DNA of 64,000 nt from Halobacteriovorax sp. GB3 (GCF_028649655.1 NZ_JAQSLN010000003.1:434001-498000), one strand, 5' to 3'. Shown: positions 16,616-25,625, counted from the first letter of the stretch. The notes: generated from the sequence alone by a model not told the origin. Translations and numbers: made by a program.

Positions 16616-18829
16616 TTATTCTTCTACTTTTTCTTTCTTCTCTACTTTCTTTTCTTCTTTTGGCTTCGCTTCTTTTTTAGCTGCCTCGGCCTTAGCTTTC
16701 GCTTCAGGCTTCATTGCAACAGGCTCAACCGCCTTACAAGAAAGTTTCATACGTCCCATCTTATCAACTTCAACAACACGTACTTTGACCATCTGACCTT
16801 CAGTTAGGTAGTCATTAACATCCTTAACTCTCTCTTCAGCAATTTCAGAAACGTGAACAAGTCCAGAAACACCATCAGCGATGTCAACGAATGCACCGTA
16901 ATCTTTAATTGTTACAACTTTCGCTTCGTAGTCAGAACCAATTGCTGGACCATTGATTTGAAGAGAAGCTAGTTCGATACAAGCAAAGATTTTGTCTTTA
17001 TCTGTACCAAGAACTTTAACAGTTCCATCTTCTTCAATTTCCATATTAACTTCGAAGTCTTCTTGAAGCTTTTTAATGTTCTTTCCACCTGGACCAATAA
17101 GAGCACCAATTTTGTCTGGCTTAATTTTGAATGTTTCAATTCTTGGAACACCGTCTTTAAGCTCCATTCTTTGCTCAGTAACAGTCTTGGCCATTTCACC
17201 AAGGATGTGCAGACGACCTTCACAAGCTTGTGCAATAGCTTTTTCAACGATCTCACGAGTAAGACCTTTGATTTTAATATCCATTTGAATTGCAGTAATA
17301 CCAGTAGCAGTACCTGCAACTTTGAAGTCCATATCACCAAGGTGATCTTCATCTCCAAGAATATCTGTTAGGATTTTAAATCTTTCACCATCTGTTACGA
17401 GACCCATAGCAATCCCAGATACAGGAGCTTTAATTGGAACACCAGCATCCATAAGGGCCATAGAACCTGAACATACAGAACCCATAGAACTTGATCCGTT
17501 TGACTCTAGAACTTCACAAACAACACGTGTTGTATAAGCAAATTCTTCAGCGCTTGGGATAACTGATTTAAGAGCTCTTTGAGCAAGGTTACCGTGACCT
17601 TGTTCACGACGACCAACACCTCTTACACCACGAGCTTCACCAACAGAGTATGGAGGGAAGTTATAGTGAAGGTAGAATTTGTCGTAGTTTAGACCAACAA
17701 TTCTATCAACCATTTGGTCCCCAGTTGCTCCACCGATAGTAACAGTAGAAAGAACCTGAGTTTCACCTCTTGTAAAAAGAGCTGAACCGTGTGGTGCTTT
17801 AAGAATATTTGTTTCTGTTTCAATTTGTCTTACTTGATCAAGCTTTCTACCACCAATTCTTTTTTCTTCATCAAGGATATCAGCTCTCATCATTTCATAC
17901 ATGAGCTCATCAACACCTTTGTAAGCTTCTTTTCCAAAAGAGCTATCAGCTGTTAAACCAAAGGCCTCTGGAGTTTCGGCCATTGCAGCTTTAACGTTAG
18001 CTTCAATTGCCTTAACAGCTTTTTGTCTTTCCATCTTATCAACAGTTTCAATAGCTGCTCTAGCATCTGCAGAGAAGTCTGCTTTTACTTTTTCTAAAAG
18101 AGTTGTGTTTGGAGCAGCAGAGATGAACTCACGCTTTTCTTTTCCACACTCATCTTGAATACCTTTAAGGAATTCAACAAAACCTTTGATTTGATCATGA
18201 CCATAGAAGATTGCTTCAAGAACTTCTTTTTCAGGTACGATATTAGCTTCACCTTCAACCATAAGAATTGCATCACTTGAACCAGCTACTGCGATTTCAA
18301 GATCAGACTCTTCCCACTGCTCAAGAGAAGGGTTAAGAACCAATTCACCATTAATACGACCAACTTTACAAGTTGCAATTGGTCCTTGGAATGGAATATC
18401 AGAGATTGAAAGAGCTGCTGAAGCACCAAGTCCAGCTAGAACTTCTGGGTCACCTTTTGGATCATATGACATAACTGTACATGAAATAACTGTGTCATAC
18501 ATATATCCTTCAGGAAAAAGTGGTCTTAATGGTCTATCGATTAGACGAGCATTAAGCGTTTCCTGAGTAGAAGGACGACCTTCTCTTTTTAAGTAACCAC
18601 CAAGGAATTTCCCTGCGGCATAGAATTTTTCAGTATATTCTACAAGTAGTGGGAAGAAATCTTGCCCATCTTTCATTTCGCTAGCTGAACATGCTGTAAC
18701 AAGAACTTGAGTTCCTTCGCATGATACAAGAACAGAACCGTCAGCTTGCTTAGCAAGGCGACCTGTCTCAATAGTGACTTCTTTGCCACCGTAGTTAAAC
18801 GTAAACACTTTTTTATTGCTATTCATCAT
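16616..18829 (-). CDS. pnp: Polyribonucleotide nucleotidyltransferase (PNPase)
   Basis: The full 737-residue architecture is visible. The first RNase PH domain comes from the start (MMNSNKKVFTFNYGG, 'FLGGYLKREGRPSTQE'), then a helical linker. The second, catalytic RNase PH domain follows ('SVGEARGVRGVGRREQGHG', 'LGDEDHLGDMDFKVAGT' with the metal-binding Asp residues). Next are the KH domain ('IGALIGPGGKNIKKLQEDF'), the S1 domain ('VVTIKDYGAFVDIADG') and a Lys/Glu/Ala-rich tail. PNPase degrades RNA 3' to 5' using phosphate. It follows rpsO, the classical order. A hairpin directly before the GGAG ribosome-binding site may mediate autoregulation, as the 5' hairpin does in Escherichia coli. Confidence 0.97.
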   Translation of the reverse strand: MMNSNKKVFTFNYGGKEVTIETGRLAKQADGSVLVSCEGTQVLVTACSASEMKDGQDFFPLLVEYTEKFYAAGKFLGGYLKREGRPSTQETLNARLIDRPLRPLFPEGYMYDTVISCTVMSYDPKGDPEVLAGLGASAALSISDIPFQGPIATCKVGRINGELVLNPSLEQWEESDLEIAVAGSSDAILMVEGEANIVPEKEVLEAIFYGHDQIKGFVEFLKGIQDECGKEKREFISAAPNTTLLEKVKADFSADARAAIETVDKMERQKAVKAIEANVKAAMAETPEAFGLTADSSFGKEAYKGVDELMYEMMRADILDEEKRIGGRKLDQVRQIETETNILKAPHGSALFTRGETQVLSTVTIGGATGDQMVDRIVGLNYDKFYLHYNFPPYSVGEARGVRGVGRREQGHGNLAQRALKSVIPSAEEFAYTTRVVCEVLESNGSSSMGSVCSGSMALMDAGVPIKAPVSGIAMGLVTDGERFKILTDILGDEDHLGDMDFKVAGTATGITAIQMDIKIKGLTREIVEKAIAQACEGRLHILGEMAKTVTEQRMELKDGVPRIETFKIKPDKIGALIGPGGKNIKKLQEDFEVNMEIEEDGTVKVLGTDKDKIFACIELASLQINGPAIGSDYEAKVVTIKDYGAFVDIADGVSGLVHVSEIAEERVKDVNDYLTEGQMVKVRVVEVDKMGRMKLSCKAVEPVAMKPEAKAKAEAAKKEAKPKEEKKVEKKEKVEE

Positions 18830-18843
18830 AAATGCACTCCATT

Positions 18844-18868
18844 ACATTAGGGCCCTATGCCCTAGTGT
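18844..18868 (-). promoter_or_regulatory. pnp: Hairpin in the pnp leader
   Basis: On the minus strand ACACTAGGGC and GCCCTAATGT form a stem of nine pairs with one C-A mismatch and a five-base loop. It ends four bases before the GGAG ribosome-binding site of pnp. Confidence 0.45.
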
Positions 18869-19016
18869 TAAATATAGTTTCTGAATATAGTTTGAGATTT
18901 TTTGGATTAGAATTTGGAAGATATTTCAAAATGAAGAAGTTCGTCCTTAATTTTCAAATATCCTTCAAATTCCCCTATTCCTTTTTATCTCTCTTCTATT
19001 CTAATAAGTTTAAATA

Positions 19017-19047
19017 AAAAGGGGAACCCTTAGGCTCCCCTTTTTTT
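19017..19047 (-). terminator. Rho-independent terminator after rpsO
   Basis: GGGGA/TCCCC with inner GCC/GGC pairing and a TAA-containing loop is followed, on the minus strand, by five T. The gap 18869-19016 between it and the pnp hairpin must hold a pnp promoter; it is AT-rich and I see no strong consensus there. Confidence 0.8.
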
Positions 19048-19051
19048 GTAA

Positions 19052-19330
19052 TTACTTTCTTAGACCGAGCTTTTTAATTAAGTTTTTGTACTGGTCTTCT
19101 GAGTTAGCCTGTACATACTTAAGAAGCTTCTTTCTTCTACCAATCATCTTAAGTAGACCTCTGTTTGAGTGGTAGTCATGGATGTGTTTTCCAAAGTGGT
19201 CTTTAAGACCGTTGATTCTTGTTGTAAGAATCGCAACCTGAACTGCTGCACAACCGCTGTCTTTTTCACCTTTACCAAATTCAGTTCCAAATTCTTTAAC
19301 GATTGCTGCGTTTTGTTCTTTTGTAAGCAT
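19052..19330 (-). CDS. rpsO: 30S ribosomal protein S15
   Basis: The product has 92 residues and the conserved S15 features: 'GSTEAQVA'-type motif replaced here by 'SGCAAVQVAILTTRI', then 'LKDHFGKHIHDYHSNRGLLK' with the rRNA-contacting H-x-D-Y-H-S-R-R/N-G-L pattern, and 'MIGRRKKLLKYV'. S15 binds the central domain of 16S rRNA early in 30S assembly. The ribosome-binding site AAGGAG is strong. A terminator separates it from pnp downstream, while rpoH lies 95 bases upstream on the same strand. Confidence 0.97.
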   Translation of the reverse strand: MLTKEQNAAIVKEFGTEFGKGEKDSGCAAVQVAILTTRINGLKDHFGKHIHDYHSNRGLLKMIGRRKKLLKYVQANSEDQYKNLIKKLGLRK

Positions 19331-19425
19331 CTCTAATCTCCTTAGTCTTACAGATCTTATTCCCAGTATTCATGCTAGAGAAACATCAAAACCGAGAGTA
19401 AGACGAATAATATCAATGAGTGTTT

Positions 19426-20490
19426 TTAACCTAAATGGTCACTCATGTAAACCCTTAAATTCTTGAGAAGTCGCTCTTCAATTTGCCTAATGCGCTCTCT
19501 CGAGACCCCATAGTCATCAGCAATGCTTTGAAGGGAGGGAGGAACCTCGCTAAGTAGCCGTTTTTTAAAGATTTCTCTATCTCTTGGCTTAAGGCCCTCA
19601 ATAAAATTCTTCAAATTATCCTGAAGAATTTCAACACTTTCAGAGTGTGCAAGTTTTTCAACGAAATCATCACTTCCATCGTCAATCATATCACTTAGAG
19701 TTGCCCTATCATCTTGATCACCAAGCGGCTTATCTAAACTAATTTCACCTGCATGGCCACTATCAAGTCTTTGATCCATAAGCGCGACGGCCTTTTCAGA
19801 AACGCCAAGATTTTGTGAGAGCGTTTTGGTATCGGGTTTAATTCCCATATTCTGCAAGCGCTCTTTTTCTCTCATAAGATTGTAAAAGAGTTTCTTTTGC
19901 TCATTGGTCGTACCAATTTTTACGAGGCGAAAATTATCTAAAATAAATTTTAAAATATAAGAGCGAATCCACCATGAAGCGTAGTATGAGAGCTTAGCAC
20001 CCTTTTCAGGGTTGTACTTGGAAACGGCCTTCATAAGGCCGATATTACCTTCCTGAATAAGGTCCATGACATTTTGATAAGCGCTGCGATACTCCATCGC
20101 TATTTTCACAACTAATCGAAGGTTTGCTGTTACAAGTTTCTTAGCTATTTCGATATCACCTGTTTCACTGAGGGCCTTTGTCAAGGCCTTCTCTTGATCC
20201 AGTGAAAGAAGCTCATAACGACTAATTTCTTGAATATATTGTCTTAGAGGATCTCCAGGCTTATTGACCTCTTGGAGATCACCCTTTTCATAGAGGGCCG
20301 GAAGATTGGATTCAGCGAGAATCTCTTCTACTTTATTAAGTTGCTCATCTAAAGAAAGAGCATCATCAATTGAGCTAATGTCTATAACATCATCCTCGGG
20401 CCCTTTTGAATGTTTTGATTGTACGAGATCCTCGAGGTCTTCTTTTGGAAGGACTTCTACAAGAACATCATCTTTTTTTCCAGTACTCAT
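19426..20490 (-). CDS. rpoH: RNA polymerase sigma factor, RpoH (sigma-32)-like
   Basis: The product has sigma-70 regions 1.2 ('DPLRQYIQEISRYELLSLDQ'), 2 ('DLIQEGNIGLMKAVSKYNPE', 'LSYYASWWIRSYIL'), 3 and 4 ('LKPRDREIFKKRLL', 'LQSIADDYGVSRERIRQIEE'). The segment 'NEQKKLFYNLMREKERLQ' after region 2 is the RpoH box typical of heat-shock sigma factors and absent from housekeeping and general-stress factors. An acidic ~75-residue N-terminal extension precedes region 1.2, longer than in enterobacteria. The ATG at 20490 has no ribosome-binding site, so the start may be wrong or translation may be regulated. It follows the large exported-protein gene by 40 bases and may be co-transcribed. Confidence 0.85.
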   Translation of the reverse strand: MSTGKKDDVLVEVLPKEDLEDLVQSKHSKGPEDDVIDISSIDDALSLDEQLNKVEEILAESNLPALYEKGDLQEVNKPGDPLRQYIQEISRYELLSLDQEKALTKALSETGDIEIAKKLVTANLRLVVKIAMEYRSAYQNVMDLIQEGNIGLMKAVSKYNPEKGAKLSYYASWWIRSYILKFILDNFRLVKIGTTNEQKKLFYNLMREKERLQNMGIKPDTKTLSQNLGVSEKAVALMDQRLDSGHAGEISLDKPLGDQDDRATLSDMIDDGSDDFVEKLAHSESVEILQDNLKNFIEGLKPRDREIFKKRLLSEVPPSLQSIADDYGVSRERIRQIEERLLKNLRVYMSDHLG

Positions 20491-20530
20491 GCGCAGGCAT
20501 CATAACATGGAGGTATGAGCTTTCCAATAC

Positions 20531-22228
20531 TCACTTTCTCTTTTTAGATTGTCTGATTTTTTCTTCACGCTCTTCTTTTTCAACGGCCTTTTGAGTAAGT
20601 TGTTGATAACGCATGTACCCAAGAGCGAAAGGAGCAAAATTAATCTCAATTGGAATGGTAATGATTCCAGAGTGAGTCCGACTAAAATAGTCTCCACTAT
20701 AATGAGAAATTTGATAGAGGATCTCTTTTAGAATTATCTTTTCTAATCCTTGTGACCAAGGAGCAAAAACAAATTTCTTTTGTATCTTTTGAACTAGCGG
20801 AGCAATTCGAACAAGAAATTGTTTATCGAGTTCTTCTTTTACCTGAGGTTCACGAGGATCATAATTTTGCCAAACTTTTCTCGCCCACTTTAAGAACTTC
20901 AACGTTAACTTTATTTCAAATGAACTTTTCACTTTTCCGGCAATTTGATTTACTCTATCAAACTCTCCTAAGTTAACATCGAAAACAATCTTAAAATCAG
21001 GGCGACTTGGATGATAATATAAATTTCGATCAACAAGCTCCATAGTGAGAGCTTCTTCATAGTAAATATCTTTTCCTAATTTATCCGTGAAGCTTTGGGC
21101 CCATCTCGTCCAGAATTGTTCGAGACTTAAACGCGAGAGCGTTTCAAGATCTTTGAAATCCCTTTGCCACAAAAAGAAATCGGGAACTCCTGTAAGTAAG
21201 GCAATTAAGTGGGAAATCATAAGATTTTTTTCATCAAAACTTGTTGAATCTATGAATTTCTTTAAACGTTGATCCTTAATTTTGAAATTAAAATCCATTT
21301 TAGAGAAGTCTTCACAGTAAAGCCCATTTAAATCGTTTTTTATAGACGAATGACCTACTGACTTTGGAAACTGAATATTAAATTGTTCGAAAGTTTTTTT
21401 GCGACAAATTAAATTCTGACAACCAACTTGAACAGTATCCTCCGAGCGCTCTAATTTAACGCGCGAGTTAAGTTTGTCGTATGTGAGTTTTTTTCCGGTT
21501 AACTGTCTTTCTACAAAACTGTAGAACAGAGGGTTTTGAATTAGATGAACCATAATTCCTAAATCATCAGCATCTCCACTCCATGAGCAAAATGATTTAA
21601 AAAGATTAACTGTATAGTAGAGTTCTCTTCTTCTCTTTTTATCTTCCGTTTGAAGCCCTTCGACTTTTTGAGCGAAGTACCTATTTCCCTTAACTGTTGG
21701 AAGAGCAAGAGCGCCAGAATCATCTTTAAAATGCTTGAACATCACTTTTCGAAGCTGTCTCTTACTGATAACAGAAAGGTTTTCTGAACAATAATTACCA
21801 ACGAGATGATTTGTTAAATTCTCATATTCTTGTTCACTAAACTCAAAAAACTGTCCGTATTTTGCTAGCGCACGAACGGTAATATCAAGGCCTATATACT
21901 GGGCGGTAGAAACAAGTGTTCTCTTAACCTGATCGCGATCAAAAGGAGCAGAATAAATAACGGGCTCCGTTTTTTTCTCACAGAAATTAACTAAGTTTTG
22001 ACCTTCTTCATAGAATCCACGATAGACAACCAAGTGTTCTTTATCTTTGTTAAATTCTTCTTCGTTGCTAGCATAAGAGGCGAAATTATAAATGTAGTGG
22101 AGAGGATCAGAAACAGCGAGATCATATTTTTGACTAAAGTCACCAAGAATTAAACTCTCTAGGGGAACGAGCGCGTTTACATTGATACTGAATAGGAAAA
22201 GGCACAAATAGCCGATCTTTTTAATCAT
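20531..22228 (-). CDS. Exported protein of unknown function, 565 aa
   Basis: A signal peptide (MIKKIGYLCLFLFSINVNA, cleavage before LVPLES) is followed by about 545 mostly polar residues, with many aromatics and no membrane segment or recognisable domain. Cysteines are grouped around residues 105-150, 210 and 270-300 ('VQVGCQNLICRKKTFEQ'), suggesting disulfides in the periplasm. The C-terminus is a basic tail (EKIRQSKKRK). Good ribosome-binding site AAGGATG. It lies upstream of rpoH in the same direction with only 40 bases between, and divergent from the TPR-like gene. I cannot assign a family. Confidence 0.65.
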   Translation of the reverse strand: MIKKIGYLCLFLFSINVNALVPLESLILGDFSQKYDLAVSDPLHYIYNFASYASNEEEFNKDKEHLVVYRGFYEEGQNLVNFCEKKTEPVIYSAPFDRDQVKRTLVSTAQYIGLDITVRALAKYGQFFEFSEQEYENLTNHLVGNYCSENLSVISKRQLRKVMFKHFKDDSGALALPTVKGNRYFAQKVEGLQTEDKKRRRELYYTVNLFKSFCSWSGDADDLGIMVHLIQNPLFYSFVERQLTGKKLTYDKLNSRVKLERSEDTVQVGCQNLICRKKTFEQFNIQFPKSVGHSSIKNDLNGLYCEDFSKMDFNFKIKDQRLKKFIDSTSFDEKNLMISHLIALLTGVPDFFLWQRDFKDLETLSRLSLEQFWTRWAQSFTDKLGKDIYYEEALTMELVDRNLYYHPSRPDFKIVFDVNLGEFDRVNQIAGKVKSSFEIKLTLKFLKWARKVWQNYDPREPQVKEELDKQFLVRIAPLVQKIQKKFVFAPWSQGLEKIILKEILYQISHYSGDYFSRTHSGIITIPIEINFAPFALGYMRYQQLTQKAVEKEEREEKIRQSKKRK

Positions 22229-22256
22229 GATTCATCCTTGAAATCTACTTAAGTTA

Positions 22257-22272
22257 TCGGAAAAGATTCCGA
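22257..22272. promoter_or_regulatory. Short inverted repeat in a divergent intergenic region
   Basis: TCGGAA-AAGA-TTCCGA is a perfect six-base inverted repeat, 11 bases before the GTG at 22283 and 29 bases from the opposite ATG at 22228. It could be an operator or a small leader hairpin. Confidence 0.3.
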
Positions 22273-22282
22273 AATTATTAGA

Positions 22283-23677
22283 GTGAAGACATTTTTTTTA
22301 ACTCTCCTATTCATCTTTTCCCTTATAGACATTTCTCTTGCAAATGAGTCAATTTCCCATAGAAATTTAAAAGAAGTAGAGACCGACTGGTCCCTTCTTG
22401 CCAATCACGAAATCGAGGAGTTTATAAGAAAAGGAGATGTGCAAAAACGAGAGAAAATCATCAAAATTATCAGTGCCGCTAAAGAGATGTTGCTTCGTGG
22501 AGATACTAAAAAGGCGCACTATCTTTTAAGTAAAATTGATATTAAAAGAACAAAACTTCGTCCCATTGTTCTAAGGTTTCAAGCACTCACCTACTTTATA
22601 GAAAATGACTACAACAAGGCCCTAAAGATTTTGTCTCATTACGATTTCGATGATCCTAAATATTACAAAGAAGTTTGTATGTTAAAAATTATCGCTCAAA
22701 TACCAAAGGGACCGAGTAAGAATCTTGAAAAAGATATTATTCTTTGCCAAAATTCGACATTTAAATACACAAACAATGATCACTTTTGGCTTGAGACAAT
22801 TTACTCTTTACACTTTGATAGAGAGAGACTTCTTAAAGGGAATGCTCTTAGTGATTTTCAATGGATTCTCTCAACTAAAGAGTACGTTAGAATATGGCTT
22901 AAAACAGGACTTTTCATCAACAGAGAAAACTATGTAGAGAGTTTCATTCACACATTTCCTGCCTATCTCTATGAATCAGAAGAGCTACGAGAGCTTATTG
23001 GTCTCATGTACTATCGAATGGGGAATAAAGAAAAGGCCATGCAATTTATTGAAGATCTCAATGGACCGAACGCTGAAAATATTAAGGGAAATATCAATTT
23101 AGAAGAAAAGAAATACGAGCTGGCCTTTGGTCACTTTCAGCTGGCCCTTCAAACAAAGAAAAACTCTAAAAACGCCCTAGAAAGAGCAATCCCTCTTGCT
23201 TGGCTTCTTGGACAATGGGAAGAGGGAATCAGGCTTTTGAAAAAATCGATCAACCCTACCCTTGATCAAAGAAAGAAATTCGCACTTGATACGGCCTTTA
23301 AAATTAAGGCGAAAAAATTTGAACAGGCCAATGATCAAATTCTTATACTTAATAATCTCTACGAACTTAAAGCTCCGTTTGAAATTGAACTTATGATCGG
23401 TCATATGAATATGGTGGCCAACGAGAATGAACTTCTTAAAAAGAGTATTGAAAAAACTTGTAAGCTCTATGATGGAATGAGTTGTTGGCTGCAAATGCAA
23501 ACTCTCATTTGGGATAATTTACCTAAGACTTCAAAACGAGAAGACAAGCTTCACCCTGAAATTGAAAACTTCGTCGATGAGCTGAAGTCAGCTCAAGGAA
23601 TCACACCTCTTGAAGAACAAGTCAATATTGACCAAAGAGATATAGAAGAGCTCGATGGCGAACTCCTCTCTCTCTAA
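22283..23677 (+). CDS. Exported TPR-like repeat protein, 464 aa
   Basis: The product starts with a signal peptide (MKTFFLTLLFIFSLIDISLA). The rest is helical with repeated 30-36-residue pairs in TPR style, such as 'LLRGDTKKAHYLLSKI', 'TYFIENDYNKALKILSHYDF', 'LIGLMYYRMGNKEKAMQFIE' and 'NINLEEKKYELAFGHFQLAL'. TPR arrays mediate protein-protein contacts, here in the periplasm or at the outer membrane. The GTG start lacks an obvious ribosome-binding site. The 3' end is one base from the convergent stop of the FecR-like gene; no terminator is visible between. Partner unknown. Confidence 0.65.
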   Translation: MKTFFLTLLFIFSLIDISLANESISHRNLKEVETDWSLLANHEIEEFIRKGDVQKREKIIKIISAAKEMLLRGDTKKAHYLLSKIDIKRTKLRPIVLRFQALTYFIENDYNKALKILSHYDFDDPKYYKEVCMLKIIAQIPKGPSKNLEKDIILCQNSTFKYTNNDHFWLETIYSLHFDRERLLKGNALSDFQWILSTKEYVRIWLKTGLFINRENYVESFIHTFPAYLYESEELRELIGLMYYRMGNKEKAMQFIEDLNGPNAENIKGNINLEEKKYELAFGHFQLALQTKKNSKNALERAIPLAWLLGQWEEGIRLLKKSINPTLDQRKKFALDTAFKIKAKKFEQANDQILILNNLYELKAPFEIELMIGHMNMVANENELLKKSIEKTCKLYDGMSCWLQMQTLIWDNLPKTSKREDKLHPEIENFVDELKSAQGITPLEEQVNIDQRDIEELDGELLSL

Positions 23678-23678
23678 T

Positions 23679-25553
23679 CTAAAATAATCTTGTATAAGAT
23701 AGCTTAAGTCCGTTTGTCGCATGTTTTTGAGTAGAGTTTAAATTATCAGACTCAATATCTTGCTCATAATTCTCACTTGCGATATTGAAATCAAAGTGAC
23801 TCATACGACTAGACCAGTAGCGAATTCCAAACTCTAAATTAAGACCGAAAGTCATATCTGTCGTAAAGTCTCCCGATTCTTTTTCAGGAATAAGAAGAAG
23901 ACCAGCAAGACCTGTTAAGGCAAATCGATTCCACTTAACAATTTCTCCAGTGATATAATTTCGCCACTTAAAAAGAGTGATACGCTTATATTTATTTTCA
24001 TCAAAGCCTTGGGAATCATCAACAGAGTAGAAGAATTCTTGTTCCAAAGAAAGCTTTGAAACCACAAGGTATCTCGAAGTGAGATAGCGACGAAGACCAA
24101 TTCCCATAGTAACAAGCGTTCTTGAATCTTGTGAAAACCCTGATTGATCTTTATTAATATCGACTTTTCTAAATCCTAATTCATTTGTTAATTGCCATGT
24201 TCCATCAGACTTATGATAGTAGTCTAAGAACATTCCTTTTTGACCACCTTCTCTATTTTGAAAATTTGAAGAATTAGAACTACCTGAATTTGTCAATTCG
24301 TATTCAAATCCAAAGTATGTCAGTTTTATTGCTTGATGAGAAATGGCCTCTCTAAGAGATAAGAGAGAGAGCATATGGAGTTCTTCTTCATTTTTCTTTG
24401 GCTTCCAAAGCTCCATGGCACTAGACTCGTTTAAGCCTTCAGACATCGCAAGAAGTTTATCATCACCTTCAACCATAGGAAGAAAGCCTGCTACAGGATC
24501 GAGCTTAAGACCCTTTGGAGCGACATACTCTCCAGTGACAACATCAATTCGCCCTTCTTTTGTTGGAACGTAAACTTTGTTTTTAGGATCGAAAGGAGCA
24601 TCTTTTGCTGGAGGAATATAAAGACCAGAACTTAAATCGAGAAGTCCACCAGACTTTGGAGCATACTTACCCGATTGCTCATCATAATAACCCTCAGGAG
24701 GAGCTGTCTGATCCGCTTGAGCAATTGTCTTAGACTTATCCTTCTCACTAAGTGAGACGACCTTAGCTTTAAGTTCACCCTTTTCTCTAAGTCCAGTGTT
24801 CTTATAGAGAACAGTGAATTGAACGGGAGAAATCTTAACAGGCTCACTGGCCCTTGTAAGAGTTTGAGAAACACCAGAGAATTGTCCCTTTTGCACTTCT
24901 ACAACTTTCTCTGTCGAAAGAGCTTTTTCCAAGTGTTCAGGAGAATCTTCTAATAGTTCTTTTTTATACTGCTTTTTTGATTCTAACTTAGGTCCTTGTC
25001 CCTTTTCTCTAGAAACTTCTTTTTCTTCACGCGCTTTTTCGTAACGAAGGGCCTCTGTTTTCTTATCAACTTTGACCATGGCGACCTTACCTTCGTAAGT
25101 AAGTAGACTTGTCACATTATTTTGAGGGTTAAACACGGTTTGAAAATCAGTTCCTCTCACACCTAGAGCTGCCGTTTTGGTTTTAATGAAAAGCTTGTTT
25201 ATATTTTTACTCTTATCCTTTTCTACTTTAGAACGGATCTGACCTTTTAAAAGAGAGATGACACTAGGGCTATTTGCTTTGACGCTTGCAACAACAAGCT
25301 TACTTGAAGGTCCAAGAGATACTGTGGATTTATTTTCAAATGAAATTCGAACAAAACTCTTGCTCCCTGTAACAATTGATGTGTCTTCAGGAAGACGATC
25401 TCCTACCTTAACTGTATTGGCCCTAATAGCTCCGGGAAGTAACTTTGTGACAGTTCCACGCACCTTTAAGACTTTCGCATACATGAGCGCATGAGAGCTG
25501 ATAGAAAATAAAAATAGAATACTAGTGAAGACTAATTTGTTTTTGACATTCAT
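23679..25553 (-). CDS. FecR-domain protein with tandem repeats and C-terminal beta-barrel-like region
   Basis: After a signal peptide (MNVKNKLVFTSILFLFSISS), residues ~25-160 are a FecR domain: 'VRGTVTKLLPGAIRANTVKV', 'GDRLPEDTSIVTGSKSFVRI', 'FIKTKTAALGVRGTDFQTVF'. A charged linker follows. Residues ~284-362 hold about five degenerate 15-18-residue repeats built on D-x-x-x-G-x-Y-x-P ('YYDEQSGKYAPKSG', 'LLDLSSGLYIPPAK', 'RIDVVTGEYVAPKG'). The last ~220 residues alternate polar and aromatic residues and end in 'NGLKLSYTRLF', as outer-membrane barrels do. It probably links periplasmic sensing or peptidoglycan to the outer membrane. The ribosome-binding site is buried in a 12-bp hairpin, suggesting translational control. 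Confidence 0.75.
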   Translation of the reverse strand: MNVKNKLVFTSILFLFSISSHALMYAKVLKVRGTVTKLLPGAIRANTVKVGDRLPEDTSIVTGSKSFVRISFENKSTVSLGPSSKLVVASVKANSPSVISLLKGQIRSKVEKDKSKNINKLFIKTKTAALGVRGTDFQTVFNPQNNVTSLLTYEGKVAMVKVDKKTEALRYEKAREEKEVSREKGQGPKLESKKQYKKELLEDSPEHLEKALSTEKVVEVQKGQFSGVSQTLTRASEPVKISPVQFTVLYKNTGLREKGELKAKVVSLSEKDKSKTIAQADQTAPPEGYYDEQSGKYAPKSGGLLDLSSGLYIPPAKDAPFDPKNKVYVPTKEGRIDVVTGEYVAPKGLKLDPVAGFLPMVEGDDKLLAMSEGLNESSAMELWKPKKNEEELHMLSLLSLREAISHQAIKLTYFGFEYELTNSGSSNSSNFQNREGGQKGMFLDYYHKSDGTWQLTNELGFRKVDINKDQSGFSQDSRTLVTMGIGLRRYLTSRYLVVSKLSLEQEFFYSVDDSQGFDENKYKRITLFKWRNYITGEIVKWNRFALTGLAGLLLIPEKESGDFTTDMTFGLNLEFGIRYWSSRMSHFDFNIASENYEQDIESDNLNSTQKHATNGLKLSYTRLF

Positions 25554-25604
25554 CCATGAACCTTAAATAGTTTTCAGTTATTTTCTCTAATCTAAGGTTC
25601 ATGG
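25554..25604 (-). promoter_or_regulatory. Hairpin sequestering the ribosome-binding site of the FecR-like gene
   Basis: On the minus strand CCATGAACCTTA (25604 to 25593) pairs perfectly with TAAGGTTCATGG (25565 to 25554). Three further pairs inside give about 15 pairs around a 21-base AU-rich loop. The AAGG ribosome-binding site is in the 3' arm and the ATG follows it directly. There is no T run, so it is not an ordinary terminator of the upstream spoVR operon. Confidence 0.6.
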
Positions 25605-25625
25605 TCAAATATAATTTTATGAAAT

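Noticed and set aside
20491-20530. An RNA thermosensor before rpoH, as in Escherichia coli
   Set aside because: Only 40 bases separate the genes and I see no pairing that hides a ribosome-binding site; none is present to hide.
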